Origin: Bacillota bacterium
GTDB lineage: Bacteria; Bacillota; Clostridia; Peptostreptococcales; Anaerovoracaceae
DNA length: 64,000 nt
Reading direction: 5' to 3'
Assembly (NCBI GenBank): GCA_021769295.1
Contig: JAETTD010000003.1
Span: 62,001 to 126,000, forward strand
Part shown: positions 36,260 to 43,874 of the stretch, piece after piece
Layout of the letters: each line of letters opens with the position of its first letter
Position numbering within the stretch: the stretch's first letter is position 1
Translations under genes and position numbers: made by a program
Notes under the pieces: generated by a model
The model's input: the letters and a program-made list of their open reading frames with translations, nothing else
The model's database searches: none
What the model was told of the DNA's origin: nothing

Positions 36260-36949
36260 TTATTCCGCAAAGAAAAGCTCGGAAAGAGTCATAGGGTCAA
36301 TATATTTGCCGTCTTTGTAAACACGCATGTTTCCCGATGCAATTTCGTCTATGAGCATAACCTTGCCGTCTTTGTCATAGCCGAATTCAAATTTTATGTC
36401 ATAGAGCACGAGGCCTTTTTCTTTTAAATCATCTGCAACGATTTTAGTAATCTGTTGAGTCATAACTTTAATGTCGTCGTACTGTTCTTCCGTCATAACG
36501 CCGAGAACAACCAGTCCGTCTTTTGTAACAAGCGGATCGCCCTTCTCGTCGTTCTTGAAAGTGGTTTCAACATATGCAGGCAAATCTGCTCCTTCTTCCA
36601 CGTATTCTCCGTAGCGGCGGAAAAAGCTTCCTACTGCCTTATGACGGCAGATAACTTCAAGGCCCTTGCCGAATACTTTTGCAGGCAGGACTTCCATGGT
36701 AGTATCATCAAGGTTTGCGCTTACGAAATGAGTTCTGATTCCTGCCTGGTTAATCTTTTCGAAGAAATATATTGACATGCGGAGGTTTACATCGCCGACA
36801 CCCTCAATGGTAAGGCCTACCGAATTTTCGCCCGGGTCAAACACTCCGTCCTTTCCTGTGCAGTCATCTTTGAACTTTAAAAGATAATTTCCGTTGTCTA
36901 ATGCAAATACATTTTTTGTTTTTCCTGTGTAAACGAGATTCTTTTCCAT
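36260..36949 (-). CDS. purC: SAICAR synthetase
   Basis: PurC joins aspartate to CAIR with ATP. The 229-residue protein shows [23 protein letters not shown] at the N-terminus (in place of the usual GKAK), [30 protein letters not shown] near residue 95 and [17 protein letters not shown] near residue 198. AAGGAG precedes the ATG. It lies between purE and purF. Length is close to the common bacterial form. Confidence 0.95.
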   Translation of the reverse strand: MEKNLVYTGKTKNVFALDNGNYLLKFKDDCTGKDGVFDPGENSVGLTIEGVGDVNLRMSIYFFEKINQAGIRTHFVSANLDDTTMEVLPAKVFGKGLEVICRHKAVGSFFRRYGEYVEEGADLPAYVETTFKNDEKGDPLVTKDGLVVLGVMTEEQYDDIKVMTQQITKIVADDLKEKGLVLYDIKFEFGYDKDGKVMLIDEIASGNMRVYKDGKYIDPMTLSELFFAE

Positions 36950-36978
36950 TTTTTTACGCTCCTTTTATATTTTGATTA

Positions 36979-37467
36979 TTAAAACTTTGCCGATATTGCG
37001 GCATCTTTTTCCAACACTTTTTGTGCATCGGCTTTGCGCTTTGCCAATAGCCTTTCGGCTACTTCTTCATCTTCTATGCCGAGCATCTGGCAAGAAAGCA
37101 ATGCGGCATTGACTGCTCCGTCTATGGCAACTGTTGCTACAGGTATTCCTGAAGGCATCTGTACAGTTGACAGAAGGGCGTCAATGCCGTCTAAAGTCGA
37201 TGATTTTACGGGTACTCCTATAACAGGCAGACACGTATTGGCTGCCAGTGCCCCTGCCAAGTGGGCTGCTTTGCCTGCAAAGGCTATGATTGCGCCAAAC
37301 CCGTTTTTCCGTGCATTTTTTGAAAATTCCGCTGCTTCTTCAGGAGTCCTGTGAGCGGAGTATATATGTACTTCAAAAGGTACGTCAAGTTCTTTTAATG
37401 TATCCATTGCTTTTTCAGCAACTTTCAGGTCGCTGTCTGAGCCCATAACTATGCCGATTTTTTTCAT
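36979..37467 (-). CDS. purE: N5-CAIR mutase / AIR carboxylase catalytic subunit
   Basis: PurE, about 162 residues, rearranges carboxylated aminoimidazole ribonucleotide. Visible: IGIVMGSDSDLKVAEKA at the N-terminus, VHIYSAHRTPEEAAEF near residue 37, IAFAGKAAHLAGALAANTCLPVIGVPV near residue 66 and LLSTVQMPSGIPVATVAI near residue 97. No purK is visible, which suggests a class II type or a purK elsewhere. I chose the ATG at 37467 with GGAGG upstream. It is the first gene of the purine operon behind a SigA promoter. Confidence 0.95.
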   Translation of the reverse strand: MKKIGIVMGSDSDLKVAEKAMDTLKELDVPFEVHIYSAHRTPEEAAEFSKNARKNGFGAIIAFAGKAAHLAGALAANTCLPVIGVPVKSSTLDGIDALLSTVQMPSGIPVATVAIDGAVNAALLSCQMLGIEDEEVAERLLAKRKADAQKVLEKDAAISAKF

Positions 37468-37515
37468 CGCTAATCCTCCCATGCAATCAACACGATATAT
37501 CCTTTTTATGGTTTA

Positions 37516-37545
37516 ATTATATCAATTAGCTAAAATCCTTGTCAA
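37516..37545 (-). promoter_or_regulatory. SigA-type promoter of the purine operon
   Basis: Minus strand TTGACA (37540-37545), 18 bp, TATAAT (37516-37521), about 50 bp before purE. The short leader shows no purine riboswitch; a repressor such as PurR could act here, but no operator is recognised. Confidence 0.75.
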
Positions 37546-37584
37546 TAGAACAGGCCATAAATATTTTTATAAAAGAGGAGTGTG

Positions 37585-37613
37585 TTCGTTCTTTGACGAA
37601 CGTTTTTTGTTTT
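37585..37613 (+). terminator. Orphan terminator-like hairpin between divergent promoters
   Basis: GTTCGT, TCTTTG, ACGAAC followed by GTTTTTTG form a compact terminator on the plus strand. No plus-strand gene lies just before it; it sits between the pur promoter and the glycine-riboswitch promoter. Confidence 0.55.
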
Positions 37614-37635
37614 CTGTTAATTTTAATTCGCTATA

Positions 37636-37664
37636 TTGACAAGAATTGTTCTGAATGCTATACT
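37636..37664 (+). promoter_or_regulatory. SigA-type promoter before the glycine riboswitch
   Basis: TTGACA (37636-37641), 17 bp, TATACT (37659-37664), just before the riboswitch. Confidence 0.7.
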
Positions 37665-37682
37665 TTTCTACATCTGGATGAA

Positions 37683-37840
37683 GAAAACGGGAGAGAGCGT
37701 CACTATCACTTGGGCGCCGCCGAAGGGGCAAAACTCTCAGGTAACCGGGACCGTTTTCGGACAGGCCTCTGGAGAGTGTGAAAACCACCGATGAAGCAAT
37801 CCTTACCTTTCGGAGAATCTTTCAGGTAAACAGACAGAGT
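37683..37840 (+). ncRNA. Tandem glycine riboswitch (gcvT type)
   Basis: Two aptamers in series. The first contains GGGAGAGAGCG, CGCCGAAGGGGCAAAACTCT, CAGG and CGGACAGGCCTCTGGAGAG. The second contains GTGTGAAAACCACCGATGA, AGCAATCCTTAC, GAGAATCTTTCAGGTAAA and GACAGAGTG. These are the conserved gcvT-element blocks in order. The end of aptamer two overlaps the 5' arm of a terminator, so glycine binding should favour readthrough into the TRIC-family gene. Confidence 0.93.
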
Positions 37841-37870
37841 GTGCATATTTGTTTTGCACGCTTTTTATTT
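37838..37870 (+). terminator. Expression-platform terminator of the glycine riboswitch
   Basis: AGTGTGCA and TGCACGCT pair around an AT-rich loop and are followed by TTTTATTTT. The 5' arm shares bases with the end of the second aptamer, consistent with a glycine ON switch. Confidence 0.75.
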
Positions 37871-37889
37871 TACCGTAAAGGAGGCTGCC

Positions 37890-38522
37890 ATGTCTGAATT
37901 TATACTTTTGTTGTTTGAAATGGTCGGCGTTGTTGCTTTCGCTGCTTCAGGTGCCATGACCGGGCTTGAAAAGGGTATGGATATATTCGGAGTGTCCATA
38001 CTGGGTTTAACCACCGCAGTAGGCGGCGGAGTTATAAGAGATTTAATCTTGGGAATCACTCCTCCTATGACTTTTCAAAATCCTATCTATGCCGCCATAT
38101 CCATATCGGTATCGTTTATAGTGTTCATTGCTGCCGTAAAATATCCCTCTTTCAAAGGCCGAAAATATTATGAAATTTCCATGCTTATAATGGATTCCAT
38201 AGGTCTTGGGGTATTTACTGTAATCGGAATCAATACTGCCTATTCTTTAGACTCGGATTACAGCATGTTCCTCCTCATATTTGTAGGCGTGGTAACCGGC
38301 ATAGGCGGAGGCGTCATGCGTGATATTATGGCAGGCAATCCCCCTTATGTGTTTGTCAAACATTTCTACGCCTGTGCTTCAATAATAGGGGCCCTTGTCT
38401 GCGTTTATTCGTGGCCTTATTTCGGCAGCGCCACTTCGATGCTCTTTGGCACTGCGGCAGTCATAATATTGAGGCTCCTTGCCGCACGCTTCAGGTGGAG
38501 CCTGCCGAAGCCGAAAATGTGA
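37890..38522 (+). CDS. TRIC/UPF0126 family membrane channel
   Basis: Prokaryotic TRIC-fold membrane protein (UPF0126, YadS/YicG-like), 210 residues with about seven helices in two similar halves. Each half carries the glycine-rich motif: LTTAVGGGVIRDLILG near residue 42 and VTGIGGGVMRDIMAGNPP near residue 132. Some family members are assigned to glycine transport. Here a tandem glycine riboswitch directly controls the gene, which supports a role in glycine movement. AAAGGAGG selects the ATG at 37890; an earlier in-frame ATG lies inside the riboswitch terminator. Confidence 0.9.
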   Translation: MSEFILLLFEMVGVVAFAASGAMTGLEKGMDIFGVSILGLTTAVGGGVIRDLILGITPPMTFQNPIYAAISISVSFIVFIAAVKYPSFKGRKYYEISMLIMDSIGLGVFTVIGINTAYSLDSDYSMFLLIFVGVVTGIGGGVMRDIMAGNPPYVFVKHFYACASIIGALVCVYSWPYFGSATSMLFGTAAVIILRLLAARFRWSLPKPKM

Positions 38523-38598
38523 AGGGTCGGCGAGCTTAGGGGAGGTTGGGCTCGTTGAGGCGGTTGGATTCTTTGAGATAGTTGGGCTTGTCAAGCTC

Positions 38599-38825
38599 GA
38601 AATGCCGGATTTGAAAGAAATATCGGGTTTTACGGCAGTTTGAGAGCTGTTACCGCCGCCAGAATGCCGCAATTCAAAGAAATTTTAAGATTCACGGCAG
38701 TTTTACCCCTTTCCGACCGGCAATAATGCCGTAATTCAAGAAAAATTTGAAAATTACAGCAATTCGGCCGTCCTAAAGGCTCTGAAAATGCCGGATTTGA
38801 AAGAAATTCTGAAATTTGCGGCAGT
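38599..38825 (+). repeat. 62-bp hairpin repeat array D (4 units)
   Basis: Units start at about 38599, 38661, 38723 and 38785, exactly 62 bp apart. Left arms read AATGCCGGATTTG, GAATGCCGCAATTC, TAATGCCGTAATTC and AAATGCCGGATTTG. Right arms include TTTTACGGCAGTTTG and TTCACGGCAGTTTT. The array sits between converging genes, next to a bidirectional terminator. Confidence 0.87.
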
Positions 38826-38852
38826 CCACATAGGTACGTACATTTTATAACA

Positions 38853-38905
38853 AAAAACCGCTGCATCAACCTTGCTTACCGGCAATGTTGATGCGGCGGT
38901 CTCTT
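38853..38905. terminator. Bidirectional terminator between converging genes
   Basis: Arms ACCGCTGCATCAAC and GTTGATGCGGCGGT enclose an 18-base loop, with A-rich sequence on the left and T-rich sequence on the right. It could end both the TRIC-family transcript and the minus-strand membrane-protein operon. Confidence 0.75.
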
Positions 38906-38912
38906 TTCTTTT

Positions 38913-39641
38913 TTATTCTTCCTTATCTTCGGGCTCTTCAAGCTGCCAAGGCTCATCATCCTTGAAAATCTTCTTCGTTACGTCTTTTCCGAAGAAAATC
39001 ATCAATACTATTATGAGGACTATGGCTGCAATAAATGAATAAAGTATAATTTTAATATCTCCCGACCTTGGCATGAGCAAATCTTCTGCATCTTCTTCGG
39101 ATACATACCAAGTCAGAGTCGCATTGAGCTTTGATTTTTCATACTGGCTGCCTACAGGATTTTTAAAATACAAAGTCACTTCATATCTGGTATCGCTCTT
39201 CTTTGAGGCGTTGGCGGTTTTAAGTTCTTCATATACCTTATTGTCGAGATTTTTAACGCTGTCGTCAAAAATAACTTTATCATTGGTTCTGTCATAAACC
39301 TTTGCGTTTAGAGCTTCTGCCATGCCGTCTGTTGCCGAGTCAAGCTCTATTTTTAAGAAAAAGTTCATGTCCGTCTTATGATTTAACCTGACAATGTAAT
39401 TTTTTGTCATCACATCATCCTGCTTCATATGGCTTATTTCAATAGTATCGCTTATCTTTGAAACTTTGTTTCGCAGTTCCAGGGAGGTCTGTTCTTTAAC
39501 ATCCTCTGTCAGATACTCCTTGTTCTTTTCGCTGTCCTCAGAGCTGCCTATGCTTAAGCCTATCGCTGCGCAAAGCATTATAACTATTATAACGATAAGC
39601 CATTTGCCTGTATCTTTGCCCTTTCTTTTACCGTTATTCAT
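38913..39641 (-). CDS. Two-helix membrane protein with extracytoplasmic domain, unknown function
   Basis: I do not recognise this 242-residue protein. One helix lies near residues 14-31 (KWLIVIIVIMLCAAIGLSIG) and a second near residues 198-217 (IILYSFIAAIVLIIVLMIFFG). Between them is a soluble, probably extracellular, domain of about 165 residues rich in beta strands. The C-terminal tail is acidic (DDEPWQLEEPEDKEE). Its start overlaps the stop of the upstream YczE-like gene by 8 bp, so the two are translated together. A membrane-anchored sensor or assembly protein is possible; there is no positive evidence. Confidence 0.65.
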   Translation of the reverse strand: MNNGKRKGKDTGKWLIVIIVIMLCAAIGLSIGSSEDSEKNKEYLTEDVKEQTSLELRNKVSKISDTIEISHMKQDDVMTKNYIVRLNHKTDMNFFLKIELDSATDGMAEALNAKVYDRTNDKVIFDDSVKNLDNKVYEELKTANASKKSDTRYEVTLYFKNPVGSQYEKSKLNATLTWYVSEEDAEDLLMPRSGDIKIILYSFIAAIVLIIVLMIFFGKDVTKKIFKDDEPWQLEEPEDKEE

Positions 39642-40317
39642 AACTTTTTGTCTCTCTTTCCCTTTTCGTCAAAACCCTAAAGCTCTCTATAAATCCCTGA
39701 TGCTTCACCTCTTTAGGTTCAAACTTCATCATGTTAAACGCAAACTGCTGCATAGTTCCTGCGGCGAAAGGCGATATAAGAGTTCCTATCCCTATAGGGC
39801 CTCCCAGCCACCAGCCTACGATTAAAACAACGACCAATATTATCACATTCACTCCTCCTATAGGTATCATGTGCAGCCTACGTCCGATAGCTACCTGCAT
39901 TGCGTCTCTCGGTCCACAGCACAGTCCCGCTTTCATATAGAAATACTGTGAAAATCCGGCAATAAAGAATCCTACGAGAAGCATCAAAATTCCTATCCAA
40001 AGATTGTCCTGCTTTGGTATTAAATTCAAATAATTTAAAAGGTCCACGGTTTTTCCGACAACTATGGCGTCCAGAAGCGTACCTATTCCTATTTTCTCCC
40101 GCATCAGCAAATCCACTCCTATGACCGCAAAGGAAATAATTATGGATGCCGTGCCGAAAAGGATATTGAATCGTTTAGATATACCGATACTGAAAGCATC
40201 CCATGGGTCTACGCCTATATTTGCCTGTATGATAAGATATGTACCTACAGCGAACATCATAAGGCCCAGGGTTGCCGTTACTGCGCTTTTTAGGATATCC
40301 AAAGGTGTCTTGTTCAT
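39634..40317 (-). CDS. YczE/YitT-like integral membrane protein
   Basis: Membrane protein of about 227 residues with five predicted helices, matching the YczE/YyaS/YitT group. It begins with a helix carrying GLMMFAVGTYLIIQANIGVDPWDAFSIGIS, whose ANIGVDPWDAF motif is highly typical. Further signs are IGIGTLLDAIVVGKTVDLLNYLNLIP, AGLCCGPRDAMQVAIGRR near residue 138 and GTLISPFAAGTMQQ near residue 195. In Bacillus, YczE supports antibiotic synthesis in an unclear way. AGGAGG selects the ATG at 40317. It is followed with overlap by the unknown two-helix protein. Confidence 0.82.
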   Translation of the reverse strand: MNKTPLDILKSAVTATLGLMMFAVGTYLIIQANIGVDPWDAFSIGISKRFNILFGTASIIISFAVIGVDLLMREKIGIGTLLDAIVVGKTVDLLNYLNLIPKQDNLWIGILMLLVGFFIAGFSQYFYMKAGLCCGPRDAMQVAIGRRLHMIPIGGVNVIILVVVLIVGWWLGGPIGIGTLISPFAAGTMQQFAFNMMKFEPKEVKHQGFIESFRVLTKRERETKSYE

Positions 40318-40387
40318 ATATGTCCTCCTGCCTGTCCCTATCATATAGCTTACATTATACTATATTTATATATAATTTGCACGAAAA

Positions 40388-40425
40388 AAATCGAAAACCT
40401 TTGCTGAATATCAGCAAAGGTTTTC
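40388..40425 (-). terminator. Terminator overlapping the XRE regulator stop codon
   Basis: Minus strand AAAACCTTTGCTGA and TCAGCAAAGGTTTT form a perfect stem with a 3-base loop and are followed by CGATTTTTTT. The TGA stop of the regulator lies in the left arm. Confidence 0.85.
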
Positions 40426-40881
40426 TTCTTCTCCCAAAACGATGCTATCATATTTACTTCTAAGATATCCACTTACACATAGCATGGTCAAGGCTATAAA
40501 TAAAGCCACTGTCTTTCTTCCCGAATCGGGTGCTTGTGATAAAGCTACCAAAAGCCCCGCACCGCCGCCTACGAAAGCATCGGATATTCTTTGGGTTTTC
40601 CTAAGATATTTCAACTCTTTTAAGGACCATGTCATGTTTTTTTCTGCTTGCGGTTTATATTCTTCAGGCTCCAGCTTCTTGGCCGCAATCAGCTCGTTTA
40701 TGCTGATTCCCAGTTCTCTGCACAGATGAGGCATCACGCTTATATCCGGCATATAGTCGCCGTTTTCCCAGCGTGATACGGTTTTATTGGTTACCCCGAT
40801 TCTGCTGCCGAGTTCTGCTTGCGTCATTTTAAGTTCTTTTCGCAGTTTTGCTATAAACATGCCTATTTCTTTCTGGTTCAT
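40411..40881 (-). CDS. XRE family transcriptional regulator with membrane tail
   Basis: Regulator of about 156 residues. The N-terminal helix-turn-helix spans residues 7-62 (FIAKLRKELKMTQAELG, GVTNKTVSRWENGDYMP, CRELGISINELI), typical of Cro/CI-like proteins. The C-terminus has a weak double hydrophobic segment near residues 103-138 (AFVGGGAGLLVAL; TVALFIALTMLCVSGYL), suggesting a membrane-linked regulator. GGGAGG selects the ATG at 40881. It precedes the YczE-like operon. Targets are unknown. Confidence 0.85.
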   Translation of the reverse strand: MNQKEIGMFIAKLRKELKMTQAELGSRIGVTNKTVSRWENGDYMPDISVMPHLCRELGISINELIAAKKLEPEEYKPQAEKNMTWSLKELKYLRKTQRISDAFVGGGAGLLVALSQAPDSGRKTVALFIALTMLCVSGYLRSKYDSIVLGEEENLC

Positions 40882-40955
40882 AACTCTTCCTCCCGATAAG
40901 AATGTATCATTACTCCCTCCAAAAAGCTTCCCCACAAACAGCGAATCTGAAAAAT

Positions 40956-41165
40956 CTATTGAATATCGGTTACCTTGTAGTCTTTGTCTTCAACCGCTTT
41001 CTTTAAAACTTCGTCAGCAACCTCTGCATTGAGGGTTACAAAAGCAGTGCCCTCGCTGTGGCTTACTTCGGCCTTTTCCACCTGTTCCAATGATTCCAAA
41101 GCTTTCTTTACCGCAGCTTCGCAGTGACCGCACATCATACCTTCGATTTTCATTGTCTTTTCCAT
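40956..41165 (-). CDS. Possible internally initiated CopZ-like copper chaperone
   Basis: The last 69 residues of CopA form a complete CopZ-like HMA protein: MEKTMKIEGMMCGHCEAAV onward. An AGAGGAGAG site lies at normal spacing before the ATG at 41165, in the same frame as copA. This suggests either a former separate copZ joined to copA by loss of a stop, or deliberate production of both a fused and a free chaperone. Expression of the short form is not shown by sequence alone. Confidence 0.4.
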   Translation of the reverse strand: MEKTMKIEGMMCGHCEAAVKKALESLEQVEKAEVSHSEGTAFVTLNAEVADEVLKKAVEDKDYKVTDIQ

Positions 41166-43478
41166 AATTTTACTCTCCTCTTCGTTTTTAAGTGTTCTTT
41201 TTATTTTATAATCTCTGCTCGTATCAAACATCTTGAAGAAATTCAGTCTTAAAGCGTTAGAAACCACGCAGAAACTTGACAAACTCATAGCAGCAGCCGC
41301 AAACATCGGATTGAGCTGCCACCCCAGCATTGAAATAAATACTCCTGCCGCAAGGGGAATACCTATTACATTATATATAAATGCCCAAAACAGATTTTCA
41401 TGTATGTTTCTTAAGGTTGCCCTGCTCAGCCTTATGGCGGCAGGCACGTCGGACAAACGGCTCTTCATAAGCACCACGTCCGCTGCATCTATTGCAATAT
41501 CCGTTCCGGCTCCTATGGCAATGCCCATATCCGCCCTTGTCAATGCCGGAGCATCGTTAATTCCGTCGCCTACCATGGCAACCTTGCCTTTACGTTGCAG
41601 CCTGCGTATAACAGCCTCTTTGCCGTCCGGCAACACTCCAGCTATCACTTCGTCAACACCTGCCTGTTTACCTATGGCACTTGCCGTTCGCTCATTGTCA
41701 CCGGTAAGCATTACCACGTAAATTCCCATGTTCTGCATCTCTTTAACTGCCTCAGGACTGTCTTCTTTTATAACATCTGCCACGGCAATTATTCCTGCCA
41801 AAGAGTCGCCGCAAGCAAAGAATAGCGGGGTTTTGCCCTCTTCAGCCAGCTTTTCCGCTTTGTCTTTCATTTCGTCAGGCACCGATGAAAAACGGCTGAT
41901 ATATTGATAATTTCCGCCGTAAAGGGTTTTTCCCTCTTTCACTGCAGTAAGGCCGTTGCCCGGCATGGCTTTAAAATCGGTCACTTCGCCGCCGCTGATT
42001 CGGCGTACGCCGGCTTCACGCATAATCGCCTTTGCCAGCGGATGTTCGCTTTTTTTCTCAAGGCCGCAGGCCAGTTCCAGAACATCGTCCTCGGAAAAAT
42101 TCAGAGCCGGTACTATATCCGTTACTGCCGGTTCGCCCATGGTTATTGTTCCTGTCTTGTCCAGGGCAACAATCTGCACTTTCCCCGTTTCCTCAAGGGA
42201 TACGGCAGTCTTAAACAGGATGCCGTTCTTCGCACCTTTGCCGTTGCCCACCATTATAGCTACAGGCGTAGCAAGTCCGAGGGCACACGGACAGCTTATA
42301 ACCAGCACCGATATACCTCTTGCCAAAGCGAATCCTACGGTTTGGCCTGCAAGCAGCCATATGGCCATGGTTAAAAGGGCTATTCCTATGACTGCCGGAA
42401 CAAATATTCCCGACACTTTATCTGCTACCTTGGCTATAGGCGCCTTGGTCGTCGCCGCATCGCTTACCATTTTAATTATCTGCGAAAGGGTGGTGTCCTC
42501 GCCTACTCTCGTAGCCTCGCACCGTATATAACCCGATTGATTTATGGTGGCGGCCGATACCAGATCGCCTGCCTTTTTATCTACAGGGATGCTTTCTCCC
42601 GTTAAAGCTGCCTCGTTGACGGCGCTGTCGCCTTCAATTATAACTCCGTCTACCGGGATGCTTTCTCCGGGACGAACGGCAAATATATCGCCTTTCCTCA
42701 CTTCCTCAATGGAAACCGTGGTTTCTTCACCGTCACGTATGACGGTGGCGGTCTTAGGAGCCAAGTTCATCAAGCTCTTCAGTGCATCGGTGGTTTTGCC
42801 TTTTGACCTGGCCTCAAGCATCTTGCCTACGGTAATCAGCGCCAGTATCATTGCTGCCGATTCAAAGTAAAACTCATGCATGTATGTCATCACGGCTTGG
42901 CTGTCGCCTTTCATCTGGGCGTCTGTCATGGCAAACAAGGCCACAACGCTGTATATAAACGCAGCGGCTGAACCAAGTGCTACCAGAGTATCCATATTAG
43001 GGGACCGGTGAAGCAAGCCCTTAAATCCGCTTACGAAAAATTTCTGATTTATTACCATTATAATCGCTGAAAGCAGCAGTTGTATGAGGCCCATTGCCAC
43101 ATGGTTTCCTTCGAGAAATTCGGGAACGGGAAAGTTCCACATCATATGACCCATTGAAAAATACATGAGAATGATTAAGAATCCAAGCGACGCTATAAGC
43201 CTCCTCTTTAATACTGGAGTTTCCCTGTCTTTTAAGGCATCGCTGTCCGGCGCCGTTTTTTTACTATTTGTTCCCTTTATTTCGGCTCCGTATCCCGCAT
43301 TTCTGACTGCTTCGATTACGGCCTGGGGCGTGGCGTTGCCCTCAACTGCCATTGAATTAGTCAGGAGGCTTACCGAGCAGGACGTAACTCCCGACACAGC
43401 AGACACCGCTTTTTCGACACGTGAACTGCATGCCGCGCAGCTCATACCGCTTACACTATATTGTTCCAAAAATATCAC
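40956..43478 (-). CDS. copA: Copper-translocating P-type ATPase with C-terminal metal domain
   Basis: P1B-type ATPase of 840 residues that exports Cu(I). An N-terminal HMA domain has GMSCAACSSRVEKA near residue 10. The channel motif is CPCALGLATPVA near residue 393, the phosphorylation site DKTGTITMGEP near residue 437, the hinge MVGDGINDAPALTRADMGIA near residue 630, and the C-terminal helices carry MSLSSFCVVSNALRLN. Unusually, a second HMA domain (KIEGMMCGHCEAAVKKAL) follows as the last 70 residues, joined without a stop. An internal ribosome binding site and ATG lie before it. The gene follows csoR by 2 bp. Confidence 0.96.
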   Translation of the reverse strand: MIFLEQYSVSGMSCAACSSRVEKAVSAVSGVTSCSVSLLTNSMAVEGNATPQAVIEAVRNAGYGAEIKGTNSKKTAPDSDALKDRETPVLKRRLIASLGFLIILMYFSMGHMMWNFPVPEFLEGNHVAMGLIQLLLSAIIMVINQKFFVSGFKGLLHRSPNMDTLVALGSAAAFIYSVVALFAMTDAQMKGDSQAVMTYMHEFYFESAAMILALITVGKMLEARSKGKTTDALKSLMNLAPKTATVIRDGEETTVSIEEVRKGDIFAVRPGESIPVDGVIIEGDSAVNEAALTGESIPVDKKAGDLVSAATINQSGYIRCEATRVGEDTTLSQIIKMVSDAATTKAPIAKVADKVSGIFVPAVIGIALLTMAIWLLAGQTVGFALARGISVLVISCPCALGLATPVAIMVGNGKGAKNGILFKTAVSLEETGKVQIVALDKTGTITMGEPAVTDIVPALNFSEDDVLELACGLEKKSEHPLAKAIMREAGVRRISGGEVTDFKAMPGNGLTAVKEGKTLYGGNYQYISRFSSVPDEMKDKAEKLAEEGKTPLFFACGDSLAGIIAVADVIKEDSPEAVKEMQNMGIYVVMLTGDNERTASAIGKQAGVDEVIAGVLPDGKEAVIRRLQRKGKVAMVGDGINDAPALTRADMGIAIGAGTDIAIDAADVVLMKSRLSDVPAAIRLSRATLRNIHENLFWAFIYNVIGIPLAAGVFISMLGWQLNPMFAAAAMSLSSFCVVSNALRLNFFKMFDTSRDYKIKRTLKNEEESKIMEKTMKIEGMMCGHCEAAVKKALESLEQVEKAEVSHSEGTAFVTLNAEVADEVLKKAVEDKDYKVTDIQ

Positions 43479-43480
43479 CT

Positions 43481-43789
43481 CTATTTCATAAATTTCTGCA
43501 CTATCGTAACGAGTTCTTCAATTACCTCATCGTCTCCTTGCCTAATATCCCGCACCACGCATCCTCTGATGTGGCTTCCTATAAGTTCCCTGTTGAAAGA
43601 GTTAAATGCGGCGCTGGCTGCATTGGATTGTATAAGTATATCGTTGCAATACGCATCATTTTCAATCATACCTTTGATGCCCCTGATTTGTCCTTCTATT
43701 CGGTTTAATCTGTGTATCAGCTTTGTCTTTTCTTCTTCTGTTCGTTCGGTTTTCTTTTTAGCGCAGCATCCGCTTTTTATGTTATCCAT
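43481..43789 (-). CDS. csoR: CsoR family copper-sensing repressor
   Basis: All-helical DUF156 repressor of 102 residues that releases DNA on binding Cu(I). The copper-ligand pattern is present: Cys in AYCNDILIQ, then SHIRGCVVRD with His and Cys. N-terminal CCAKKKTERTEEEKTKLIHRLNRIEGQIRG carries the conserved RLNRIEGQIRGI. It lies directly before copA. Two palindromes with TACCC/GGGTA halves lie over its promoter, so it should repress csoR-copA until copper rises. Confidence 0.95.
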   Translation of the reverse strand: MDNIKSGCCAKKKTERTEEEKTKLIHRLNRIEGQIRGIKGMIENDAYCNDILIQSNAASAAFNSFNRELIGSHIRGCVVRDIRQGDDEVIEELVTIVQKFMK

Positions 43790-43817
43790 AAAGATAATAT
43801 TCCTTTCTTATTCGACG

Positions 43818-43868
43818 TATACCCCAGTAGGGTATTTATATAATATACCCTGTCCGGGTATATGTCAA
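43818..43868 (-). promoter_or_regulatory. csoR-copA promoter with two CsoR-type operators
   Basis: Minus strand TTGACA (43863-43868), 17 bp, TATTAT (43840-43845). The palindrome ATACCCTGTCCGGGTAT (within 43843-43863) fills the spacer, and a second, TATACCCCAGTAGGGTAT (43818-43835), lies at the expected transcription start. Both fit the CsoR TACCC..GGGTA pattern. Confidence 0.85.
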
Positions 43869-43874
43869 GTCCTT

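Noticed and set aside
37468-37545. Purine riboswitch before purE
   Set aside because: The leader is only about 50 nt and shows none of the conserved guanine/adenine aptamer elements.
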